A stretch of DNA of 64,000 nt from Lytechinus variegatus (Eukaryota; Echinodermata; Echinoidea; Temnopleuroida; Toxopneustidae). The notes beneath the pieces were generated by a model, which made no database searches, had not been told where the DNA came from, and saw only the letters and a program-made list of their open reading frames with translations. The stretch spans positions 28,719,830 to 28,783,829 of the forward strand of contig NC_054754.1 in NCBI RefSeq assembly GCF_018143015.1, written 5' to 3'. Of this stretch, positions 1 through 11,500 are shown piece by piece (position 1 is the first letter of the stretch; each line of letters begins with the position of its first letter). A program made the translations under genes and the position numbers.

Positions 1-2556
1 CCCTCAAACCCAGTAAGACTAATAGAGTAATATATATAGGGCAATTTCATCCCCTTTTCAATGTAGGGTTCTTGGAAATACCCCCCCCCCCTTAATCAAA
101 AAAAAAGTTTATACCCCTAAAACCAAGTAGGTGCAATATATAGCCCAATTTGATCCCCTCTCCACTCAAATGTAGGGTTATTGGAAGTACCCCCCCCCCC
201 CCCTCTAACCAAAAAATAGTTTATACCCCTAAAACCCAGTACAGTACATTATTGACCAATTTCACCCTCTCTCCAATTAATGTAGGGTTTATACCCCCCC
301 CCCAGCCCAAATTATAGTTTATGCCCCTCAAACCCAGTAGGTGCAATATATATAGGCCAATTTGATCCCCTTTCCACTCAAATGTAGGGTTCTTAAAAGT
401 ACCCCCCCTCAAGCCAAAAAATAGTTTATACCCCTAAAACCCAGTAGGTACGATACAGGAATATATATAGACCAATTTCATCCCCTCTCCAATTAAATAT
501 AGGGTTTACACCCACCCCCAGCCAAAAACATAGTTTATACCCCTAAAACCCAGTAGGTAAGATACGGGAATATATATAGACCAATTTCATCCCCTCTCCA
601 TTAAATATAGGGTTTATACCCACCCCCAGCCAAAAACATAGTTTATACCCCTAAAACCCAGTAGGTACAATATGGGAATATTATATTTTCTCCAATTTCA
701 TTCCCTCTGCAATTAAATGTAGGGTTTATTGGAAGTACCCCCCTTCAAGCCAAAACATAATTTATACCCCTAAAACCCAGTAGGTACGATACGGGAATAT
801 ATATAGACCAATTTCATCCCCTCTCCAATTAAATATAGGGTTTACACCCACCCCCAGCCAAAAACATAGTTTATGCCCCTAAAACCCAGTAGGTACAATA
901 TGGGAATATTATATTTTCTCCAATTTCATTCCCTATCCAATTAAATGTAGGGTTTATTGGAAGTACCCCCCCCCCCTTCAAGCCAAAACATAGTTTATAC
1001 CCCTAAAACCCAGTAGGTACAATTATATAGGCCAATTTCATTCCCTCTCCAATTAAATATAGGGTTTATACCCACCCCAGCCCAAAACAGTTTATACCCC
1101 TAAAACCCAGTAGGTACAATATGGGAATATTATATAGGCCGATTTCATTCCCTTTCCACTCAAATGTAGGGTTCTTGGAGGTACCCCCCCCCTCAAGCCA
1201 AAAAATAGTTTATACCCCTAAAACCCAGTAGGTACAATTCGGTAGTATATATATATGCCAATTTGATCCCCTCTCCACTCAAATGTAGGGTTCTTGGAAG
1301 TAACCCCCCCCCCTCAAGCCAAAAAATAGTTTATACCCCTAAAACCCAGTAGGTACGATACGGGAATATATATAGACCAATTTCATCCCCTCTCCAATTA
1401 AATATAGGGTTTACACCCACCCCCAGCCAAAAACATAGTTTATACCACTAAAACCCAGTAGGTAAGATACGGGAATATATATAGACCAATTTCATCCCCT
1501 CTCCATTAAATATAGGGTTTATACCCACCCCCCGCCCAAAACATAGTTTATACCCCTAAAACCCAGTAGGTACAATTATATAGGCCAATTTCACTCCCTC
1601 TGCAATTAAATGTAGGGTTTATTGGAAGTACCCCCCCTTCAAGCCAAAACATAATTTATACCCCTAAAACCCAGTAGGTACGATACGGGAATATATGTAG
1701 ACCAATTTCATCCCCTCTCCAATTAAATATAGGGTTTACACCCACCCCCAGCCAAAAACATAGTTTATGCCCCTAAAACCCAGTAGGTACAATATGGGAA
1801 TATTATATTTTCTCCAATTTCATTCCCTATCCAATTAAATGTAGGGTTTATTGGAAGTACCCCCCCTCAAGCCAAAAAATAGTTTATACCCCTAAAACCC
1901 AGTAGGTACGATACAGGAATATATATAGACCAATTTCATCCCCTCTCCAATTAAATATAGGGTTTATTCCCTCCCCCAGCCCAAAACATAGTTTATACCC
2001 CTAAAACCCAGTAGGTACAATTATATAGACCAATTTCATTCCCTCTCCAATTAAATGTAGGGTTTATTGGAAGTACCCCCCCCCCAGCCAAAAAATAGTT
2101 TATACCCCTAAAACCCAGTAGGTACAATTCGGTAGTATATATATGCCAATTTGATCCCCTCTCCACTCAAATGTAGGGTTCTTGGAAGTAACCCCCCCCC
2201 CCATGCCAAAAAATAGTTTATACCCCTAAAACCCAGTAGGTACGATACGGGAATATATATAGACCAATTTCATCCCCTCTCCAATCAAATATAGGGTTTA
2301 TACCCACCCGCAACCCAAAACATAGTTTATGCCCCTAAAACCCAGTAGGTACAATATGGGAATATTATATTTTCTCTAATTTCATTCCCTCTCCAATTAA
2401 ATGTAGGGTTTATTGGAAGTACCCCCCCCCCTTCAAGCCAAAACATAATTTATGCCCCTCAAACCCAGTAGGTACAATTCGGTAGTATATATATGCCAAT
2501 TTGATCCCCTTTCCACTCAAATGTAGGGTTCTTGGAAGTACCCCCCCCCCCTTCAA
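1..2556. repeat. Satellite array, ~110-bp monomer
   Basis: About 23 head-to-tail monomers of roughly 105-118 bp fill the left edge and run off the window. Each carries a block reading CCCCTAAAACCCAGTAGG, then an AT-rich (TA)n segment, then CCAATTTCATCCCCTCTCC, then TGTAGGGTT or TATAGGGTTT. Two monomer subtypes alternate: one has TTGGAAGTA followed by a C-run of 6-13 bases and TCAAGCC, the other has ACCCACCCCCAGCC. Specific variants recur about 890-905 bp apart (for example GGTAAGATAC at 556 and 1461; ACAATTCGG at 1234 and 2124), which suggests a higher-order unit of about eight monomers. A decayed monomer piece recurs near 2905-2920. The variable C-runs explain the length differences. No gene is supported inside. 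Confidence 0.95.
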
Positions 2557-3600
2557 GCATGACCTTTGACCTTGTTTAGGTACCAGCAATAAGTTGATAT
2601 TAAACTAAAGGTAAAACTTGATTACCCTCATTTTCAAATTTCTTGGGAAAATACAATTATTTTGTTCAAATTTTCACCCTAAATGACCTTTGAACTTGAT
2701 CATGTGACCTTCAACTAGGTCATTGAAACTTGATTGCCCTAATGCCAAAGTTTCAAGAAAAAATCCAGCTATAAATATCCTGCGAGACAAAATTGATGAA
2801 AACAGCTCAATCATATTTGAATATTTGCCCTTTTAGCCGTCCATACTATGCTGGGATGCTGTGTCTGAAGTTAGAGGCCGGTAATGTATACAGATATTTT
2901 ACGCCCCTAAAACCCAGGATTACCGTAGTTTGATAATAACTTGCTGAAGGGGTACGATTTTAGAACCAAATAAGCCGCTACGATCCCATTCAATCGATAG
3001 CAGCTGAGACTGAGTCATTTGTGATTTGGATGCAATAATATGTGACGCCTGCCCTTGTCCAGGCCGGTGACGACTGGCAAGTTACGCTGGGTCTGGGATT
3101 GGCACTGCGCCGATACGGCCTGAGCCGGGTCCCGGGATCTACCCACTCACCACAAAAGCTCCAGTCCATCCACAAGCTCGAATTTATCTCGTCTGCACCT
3201 TGAGTTGTCAGTGGAGCTGGAGCAAGTATCAGCCTTTCGTTACAGGTCAGTACTCCCGACAGTCACTCATTCAATGAACAAGGTTATGAATATGATTATA
3301 AATATAACCGACATAATTCCGACAGTGGGGTTTTCATCACTGAGTCAGTGTCACTACTCACACTAGTCTTGGTTTTATTTTAAAAAATTCAAATTGGGTT
3401 GACAAGACATGGTTGGGACTTAAGTTGAGCTTTTAGTTTGAGTTTGCCAGGGCAGGAAGCTCCTACATTATAAATAACACTACAGTTTCTTCTTCGGGTT
3501 AAATCTGCCTCCTTCAGGATTGAAGATTCTTGCAGATTCTTGCAGATACAGTTAGGACCTAAGACATAACGTAGAGAGTAATGTATGTTAAGATCTACTC
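2557..3600. other. Satellite flank, no gene supported
   Basis: Single-copy-looking AT-rich DNA follows the array. It has repeated TGACCTTTGA-type motifs at 2560-2730 and a more GC-rich island at about 3040-3180. On the minus strand that island has an open frame of about 61 codons and a donor-like GTGAGT, but nothing else supports an exon. A 24-bp stretch at 3264-3287 recurs exactly at 21624-21647. Confidence 0.5.
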
Positions 3601-3604
3601 AAAC

Positions 3605-3776
3605 GCAACTCTTTCTGCAACGGGCCCCAGGGGCCCGTTGCAGAAAGAGTTGCATTTGAATGCAAGTCAAAAAATCAAACGCAAGTCCCAAATGCGCGCT
3701 GTTGATTGGTTGAAAATCAAGTTACGCATGATTTTTAGAGTAGCGATTGATTGCAACTCTTTCTGCAACGGGCCCT
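3605..3776. mobile_element. GTTGCAGAAAGAG-type MITE abutting a second terminus
   Basis: A complete short inverted-repeat element occupies 3630-3776 (about 147 bp). Its ends are GGGCCCGTTGCAGAAAGAG and the reverse complement CTCTTTCTGCAACGGGCCC. It codes for nothing. Immediately to its left, 3605-3628 is a further copy of the right terminus, so the two termini meet with one base between them and form a 24+1+24 palindrome. A diverged relative lies at 60947-61085. The interior has TTGATTGGTTG. Confidence 0.85.
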
Positions 3777-4264
3777 GGAGGCTTTAAGTTTTGGGCTAGA
3801 CAGGAATAACCGTTGTTTCTGGGGATTTATTCAACAATTTCTGACATTTTACTGTAATCCCCATTCACCGACGGTAAAGTGTCCGTGTGGGCTCCCATTT
3901 GTTATAACACCAGCACTTTTGTCAATCCAGAGTCCAAAGTTTGGGGCTATATAACACTCTAAGGATATATAAACTACAAATTAAAAATATAGAACTATTT
4001 AACATAAGAGTAGTTTAAACGATATAGATGAAAATGCATGAAAATTATACTTTACCGATGTTTAGTTGGGAAAAGCACAGCAAAATCGATCCAAATGGCA
4101 GCCAAACTATGAAATATTTACAAACGAACGGAGAGGGCGTCAACAATTTACGAATGTGATATCGATATTGCATTCCACCAGCACACCTACAAGGCAATAA
4201 TACGATACGATACACTACACGAAGACAAACGATACTAGTTATAATCGCGATATATCGAGACATT
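3777..4264. other. AT-rich stretch, nothing recognised
   Basis: AT-rich sequence between the MITE and the possible gene 1 promoter. No coding exon, RNA gene or clear repeat was recognised. Confidence 0.4.
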
Positions 4265-4292
4265 AACGATAATGACGTCATTCAAGATGGCA
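4265..4292 (+). promoter_or_regulatory. Possible gene 1 promoter: CRE plus YY1-like site
   Basis: A perfect CRE/ATF palindrome TGACGTCA sits at 4273-4280. CAAGATGGC, which resembles the YY1-type motif often found just downstream of metazoan start sites, follows a few bases later. It lies about 1.2 kb upstream of the first coding exon of gene 1. The motifs are seen directly; the promoter role is inference. Confidence 0.35.
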
Positions 4293-4386
4293 ACTTGCAA
4301 GAAAAACCGTCAGGTCAGGAGAAAATGTCTTAGATGACAGATTTCTCAATCATCCAGTGGATTTTTTTCAATAACTCCGGTCCAAG
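4284..4386 (+). other. Possible 5' non-coding exon of gene 1
   Basis: The stretch after the CRE/YY1-like sites ends with a plausible donor (CCAAG then GTATGC at 4387). The first coding exon of gene 1 begins with an acceptor (TTGCAG ending at 5504), so an upstream non-coding exon must exist. This is the best candidate I see. A 16-codon open frame starts at the ATG at 4287 and would be only an upstream ORF. A cDNA end would settle it. Confidence 0.25.
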
Positions 4387-4671
4387 GTATGCAATTACTT
4401 AAGTTATTTATATTTCCCTGATAATGAAACTAGAAATTTCGCTAAAAAAAACAGTTTTAAATCGCGATCTATAACGCTAGTTCACTATACGTTGTCTGTA
4501 GCCCACGGGCCCCTAACTCTTCAGTCTATGTATGGTGAGTGGAGCCAACGTAGTTCAGCGGAACAACCAAAATACAGAGACTGAAGCTTTTGGTCTAGTT
4601 TTGGGCAAGACTTCCAGTTCCATACCGGTATGTCCCCTCCACTAAAATTGAAAAGAAAAATGAAGGTTTAT

Positions 4672-4752
4672 GTAGCCTGGAGGCTTCTGGGGAGTAAAAC
4701 TAAAAGTCATCTACTCTACGCTAGGCTTACTCCCCATTGAAGCCTTGGACGC
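4672..4752. repeat. Small inverted repeat (hairpin)
   Basis: GAGGCTTCTGGGGAGTAA near 4680 pairs with TTACTCCCCATTGAAGCC near 4728-4745, enclosing about 30 bases. It is probably the remnant of a short foldback element. No coding content. Confidence 0.5.
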
Positions 4753-5534
4753 CAACGCATAGTCACGCACATACAGCCACAAAACCTGAAACTTTCGCCC
4801 CCGAGATTTATACTTTCCCTCTAAAAGATCTAGCCCTAAAAGTAACATGTACATGGGTTTCAACTTCATTTCCAACATTTCTGCGATATTGATTTCGTTT
4901 TTAAAGAAGAATTCATTAAAAAACGAGAAAAATGTTATGGAAAGGTGGGAAGGAAGAGCTTACGGCTGTGTTTACGTCGCCATCTTCACTTCTTTGTCTT
5001 CCGCTTGGCAACAGCACGCAAATTGCACGATTAAGTACAAGAGAGGCATTTACTTATGTACAGTCTGTCAATTGTTGTCGTCATCTTGCCGTCTGTTATC
5101 ATAGCCAAAGATACAAGACGCGTATAGAGGGCAACAAAATCATGAGCAGTGCCAACTTAGATTTAAAAAAATACTTGGCGTCAACCGAAAAATATGAATT
5201 GTAAAAACTTGCATTGGCAGATAAATATCATGAAGTGATTTTGTAGAAAAAATGAATAGGAATCGTTCGTCACACTGCAGTCACAGCTCCACACACAGAA
5301 TGAGCATTTTGCAATTGAAATTGCATGTGCATTGGAGTGGTGCTCAATGTAAATTCAAGGTGATGAACGCTGCTGTTGAAAGATGACTTAACAAGGTTTT
5401 AAAGAAAGTCACATTTCTTTTGATCCTGTCTTGATGAAAATAATATCACTGAATCATAAACGATCTAAATTTAGTAACCATTATTATTGTCTTAAATTAT
5501 TGCAGGTATTTTGCTTCATTGCTTCATTCCAGAG

Positions 5535-8500
5535 ATGATGATGGGTACAAACATTAGGATAGATGAAACATCTTGTGGTCAGGTTGTTTGCCAGCATCCT
5601 GCCTGTTGGTATTCCAATCGACGAGTGGAAAGGGGTCTTCCAAGGACTCAATACGTTGAACCAGAAGATAATGGAAATATCTCTGATGGTAAGATGTTTC
5701 TTCACCTAATGTTTTTGAAAGTTATTATTACTTTTTTATCTGTTCATTTACTTATGAATTCTCACACTTTTCTGTTGCATTGTATATTTAGTCATATTCT
5801 ACATTTCACAGAATTATTCTACCAAGCTCTACACCCAAGCTTGTTTTGGGGATATAAATTTGCACTCTTATAAATAAATTCCAATTTTCTTTTAACTTGT
5901 CAGTGATAATTATATCTATCAGATTCTTGTTTTACTTTTTATTTGACAAATATTCTGGATATATTTGAACCAATGAACTAAAGAATAAATAATGTAAATC
6001 TAACTCTTATTGTATTACACTCTAAATTTCCTTATCACCATTTATACATAATTCTTATTGTATACCATTACTCCTACTGTCTAGGTCAATAGACAGTTTA
6101 TCATTTGACAAGCTTGAGCTATGTCACATAATTTCTTGGGTTATGATACATTTCATAGAATTTTGTGTTGCAAAGTTGCTACATACATGAATTAAGATGA
6201 TGCAATCGGGCTATCAAGGCAAAACAGCACCTTATGTCTCTCCCTTGAGATGTCGTGTATCAAGCCAACAGCAAGCTATACAACATTTTACTTGTGATGG
6301 TTATTTGCCAAGAACCTGGTTTTCTGGGTAATTAGGACAACCAATTAACATAAAAACTGGTTGAAAAAAGAAGAAGAATGCTGTTATCATAGTTTGTCAT
6401 GATATGAGAGTCTAAATCAGTGCAAGGTCTGTTTTTATGAATATGATGAAATTTATATTGCATAATGTTTACTGAGGCTGTAAATCTGTATGGAGCTAAA
6501 TGAGTGAATTCTATGAGTTAAGCAATGTCATTTATGTGCATCGTACAATACAAAATTATACTATGCAATTTATTATTTTTTTTTCATTATTGTAGAGGAA
6601 CTTCCAACACTCAAAGTGCTGAACATGCTTGGAGAGTATGGCTATGATCCTGGCGATCGCTACCCCACCCAGCATCCGTTGCCAAGGAAAAGGCTTCCAA
6701 AACCGAGCAGCTTGGATGATGATGATGCGGGGAGAAGTCATTCTGCCCCTGTTATCCGTCAGCTTATAGATCAGTAAGTGTCCAATATAATATTGTTGAG
6801 AGCTATTGTAATGGCTTTTAGTCTGTTTAGTGATGAGGTTTAGAGCCTTACTTTACCTTCTCCAAGATGGACAATATAGAGAAAATATTGTTCTTAAAGT
6901 ATACATCAGTGCGTTTGCTCTATTCATAATCGTCAAGTTTCATGCTCCAATTCGTTGTTGACTTTGTCAAAGAGGTTAGTTTCATTTATATCCATCAATT
7001 AGATACTATGACACAAATCTAAAATCTAAGTCACAGAAAATCAATTGGCAGAAAAAGCTTTCATTCTAGTTGTGCTTTTCACTGTGGATGTATAAAATTT
7101 TACCTGGCACTAGCGCTGACTCTCAATGCCAGCTGTCGTCACCAAACTTGATATCGGCCAATGTAGCCACTGTTTTGATTCTAAAATGCCAATTAGAATG
7201 CTTAATGGAATAAGAGGGCACCTGGTATGCATGATTCAATATCTAATATTTCTCTTCCTTCGACAGACCTCAGCAGAATGTTCCTAGCTTAGCAGCGAAG
7301 CACATGCCCTTCACGCCTCACCAGACGCCCATCAATCGAACACCAATCGACCAAACCCCCACCCAGTCCCAAGGTACACCTCAGAAGGCCAAATCTCCAG
7401 CCAAGCAACGTCCCACCAACAAGTCCGCTCCAGCCCGCACCGTGCCGTTTGGCTACCTGGAGTTTGTGAACGGGGTCAAGAAGGTGGACATGAGGGAATC
7501 TCTAGGGTTGGGTGGGGTCAAGCACCAGGGGGTGATACCACAGAATGGCAAGGTCTATGTGTGGTGCCCCGGTCCTAGGGGAAAAGCTGATACCTCACAA
7601 GAAAGGTGGGTGGATCTTTGATTTTGGTTGTTCATAACAGGGTAAAGTTACATGGGGGCTTGGGTGATTTCGCCCCCAAAATGATCAAAAGAGTCCTGGA
7701 AACTTAATGAAGCACCATTTATTGCAAAGTTAAAGCTTTTCCAATAATGTAGATTTGAGCAGTAAGTTGTGTAAACAGATTTATTCAGCCCGACTGCAAA
7801 GAATTCTAAGAACGGTACAATTTCATTGAATATTAGGGTTATTATCATTGGGTATTGTTGTTTTTGTATTATTATCATTACCATTATTGTTCTTTGTATG
7901 TTATGTTGTCCTTGTATTAGTTGGTATTAAATGCTTTTGAATATGTAAAATAGACTACTTTTCACAAAGCGTTTCAAATGGCATTTCTCTCTTTAGCATA
8001 TTCATTATCAGTACATTGGATAAATGTAAGTTACTGTATTGAAAGTAAAAGTTTTATTGCTTACAGTAAACTTAAATGGTTTCTCACTTGCCCATGTGAG
8101 GCTAACATGGCAAGAAAATAAATACTTGCCTCTTGCTTATGATTTATAATCATTATTTCTGTTGTTCACTTGATAGTATAGGTATTCAAATATTGAGTTC
8201 TGTTGTTTCCCAGGTCTCAAGATGGTCCTACAATATTGAAGGTCAAACCTAAAGATGTGACAGAGGATATGATCCCAAGGAATCTTGCCAAAAATCAGAA
8301 CAAGGAGAAGGGTCAAAAGCAGAGGAAATCGCCAAGCTTCCAGACACCGACTGGAGGTAGACCTTACACCCATCCAGCCAGATCACCTCCTCCCCTCACC
8401 AGACGTACACTGCCTCAAGATATTGATGAAGGGTAGGTTATGACGGGTGGCTCAATGAAGCATGGTATAATCTTGGCCATGTTTGGGCAGCATCCTTGTG

Positions 8501-11500
8501 GAAATTGGTGACATGAAAAATGTAATTTAGCATTCAGTCACATTCAGAGTTTTAAATTCAGATGTTACATACTTTTTGGGGGGTTTAATTTCCCACATCC
8601 CATTGTCACCTGTCTCTTCAAATCACTCTCCATCGTGACATTTGTCAGTTCTTTTGCGACAATTAAGACTTCCTCCCATCCCATTGTCCCCTCTGACCCC
8701 CCCCCCCTCATTCTCTCTCTTGCACTCTGACACTGTCTGTCTGCCTCCCTCTCTTTTTTCCTCTATTATCCCACCCTTCATCTTCATCTTCATGCTTGTC
8801 AGTTCCTTTGTCTATCTCTCAATCTCTATTAATAGTGTTGTCTCCTTATCTCCGTATTAATTTTTCAAGGTCCAGGTTGATGAATTGGAAGCTAATTGGA
8901 TTATTCAAACAATCATTTTACTGTCCTCTCAGGAATAGACTAGTAATAGATTTGACTCTCTGATTTTTGCACTTATATGTATTACAAGACTTTCATCTCT
9001 TTTCATCCCTTTTCTAGAATTGCACAATTACTTCAGTTACCAAGAGATGTTTTACTTGAACTGGTAGAGCACACCAAAGAGAGGTGAGACATGATGGCCA
9101 GGGCCTGTTTCATAAAACTTGATACAATAACAAATGTGAAATAACAGTTAAAAGCTACAGAAATCATTAAATCTGATTGGCTGATGGTTAGTTTGTTGTA
9201 GAAATTGTGCATTTGTTATTATAACACTTCTTTATGAAACATGACCCAGGCTCCTGTTGCTTAAAGGCCACTAAAATTTTATCTTTGCCATCTGAATATA
9301 ACGACTATGGAACAATGCTCAACAACCAATAAAAAAGAATGATTTCATGGAAGATGATCGTTAGAAGGCAACGTTGATATAATCGTAACTGTTATGCAAC
9401 AGGGTCCAGCTATTTGCTCGTATAAAAACCACTGCTGTCTGTGCCTTAACTTTTATTCTTAAAACATAAATATGCATGTTGGGTAAGGGTTAAGACAAGG
9501 ATGAAGATGTTGGCCTTGCGTCCAGTTGCAGTTGACTTAAAAGACAAAGTAAATAAGACAACTGTAAGACAAGCCATAGGCTTTGTGTATGAACAATTTG
9601 AGCTGAACATTAATTTTTTTTTATTTATAGTGAATTTGGATTAAGTCAGAAAATTGTATTCAAACACATTGGTGAAAGTACTTCAGTTTGGTTGTAAATT
9701 TAATGTCCTCTCTGTTTTTTGTCCTTTACCGTCAGGGATACGTAATTTTTTTTACAAAGCAAATTTTATAATGAGTTGATTTCAATCTTTTCCCAGCGAT
9801 CTTTTTGACAAGAACAAGGTGGCAATGCTCCTAGAGAAGCTCATGCCTCACATCCACTTTGAGAAGAATGATGTTACCCAGCAGCATCCACCTCCCCTCT
9901 TGCCAGTCAATACCCAAGTCCCCTCCCAAAACGTTGCACCATCAGCACCCCTGCACTCCAGTGGAATACTCCGGCAGAAGAAGGTGACGCTATTGGACAG
10001 CCGTGATAAGAGGGTGGATCCTGTAAGGGCCCCACCCCCTACAAGGAGTATGCCATTCTTCTTGGATGAGAGCGGGATGTCGGGAATCACTTCCTCTTCC
10101 TACACAAAGCGAGAGAGGCCGGATCATCAGGTAGACGAGGATCGGGAGACAACATTGATATCACCAACAATAGCCTCAGAAGAGTTGACCAAGAGGAAAA
10201 CACTTGGACCAATCAGAGGTGGTAAGTCCTTTTGATGATATGGATTACATACATATAGAATCAACTTTTGATTTGATTTCATTTGATTTTATTTCCACAT
10301 TTCAGTAAGAAAAGTATATACTCTGACATTGTGAAACTTTTGAGGCAGGCCAGTTCAAACTTGTTCCACATGCTTTTGTACCAATGCAAATACAAGAAAA
10401 GGAACTTTGGATACAAATGTACATTCTAGGTGAAAAGGAAATACCTCTTTTTTACCATGGCAGTATTTCATTATTTATTTCTACCTTTTTACAAATGAAA
10501 AGAAAAATCTTTCCTTGCCATATGGAAATAAAAATTTGGATCTTGTGTTCCCTTTTCATTATTTGTATCCATACTAATGTATGTGGAACATGTTGGACAT
10601 CATATATGCTGCAAAACCTCATTTTTGCTTCAAAAATAATTCCATTAAAGATTGAAGGCAACATATAAGAATAGAATAGAAATGGTTTATTTGAACAAAA
10701 AAAAATCATTCGCGGCCCAAAGGTCGAATTACAGATTTTCAGACAAATACAAAAATATACATAAAAATTACAACATAATGAAAAGCGGGAATTAGAAACA
10801 ATCCAATACGTGAAAAAAAATCACATATATCCAGCTGATATCTTATCATTTCATCGGCTGAGAACATGAGAGAATTTGATTGTTTTTATGAAACATGGGC
10901 CTGTTTAGAAAAGTTCTTATTCCTCAAGAATGCAAACATCTCTGTTTATATATGAAGATGTTTCAAGAGCTTTGATGCTGGAGAATCATGTCTTTTTTCA
11001 CTTTATTGCAATAAGTCATGATGATGTGTGTAAATTAAGGCATGATTCTATTTGCTTCTCTCAGCTGCACCAACCGAGATGTCCAATTACTCGCGACGTA
11101 AGATGACCTCTGTCTCTGCCAAGAGCTTGCCCCCTCTACAGCCTGGTGTGAGGTCCATCAGACCTTTCAACTACACTGCTCAGTCATTTGATCTTGCGCT
11201 CAGTAAGTTATATTTGTAATGAAATTGGATGCACAAATGTACAATTATATCTCCCTAAACTTTTGTGTATGTCATATTTCTCGTATTCACAATATTTTGT
11301 GAACAAAATATAGTGCATCGATATTTCATGTTTTAAGATGGGATGAGCATGAGTTATTTGGATGATATTTTGTGTTTTTATTCACTTGGTATAGGTATTT
11401 CAGGCAAGGAAACTTTGCATAATTGTTAAGTACCAAACTTCAGGAAAAGTTTATGCAGCATGGAATATTCTTTGTAAATGCAAGATATGTGCAGATGCTT

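Noticed and set aside
221..412. Minus-strand open frame in the satellite
   Set aside because: Produced by monomer composition; repeated with stops in other monomers.
1..2556. Regularly spaced repeats as a CRISPR array
   Set aside because: The repeats are contiguous monomers without unique spacers, in animal DNA; this is satellite DNA.
2990..3175. Minus-strand 61-codon frame in a GC-rich island with a GTGAGT
   Set aside because: No partner exon, start context or protein similarity; kept only as a note in the flank entry.
4932..5204. 90-codon frame upstream of gene 1 as a coding exon
   Set aside because: Contains no recognisable protein, no clear donor in frame, and overlaps a second unrelated frame.
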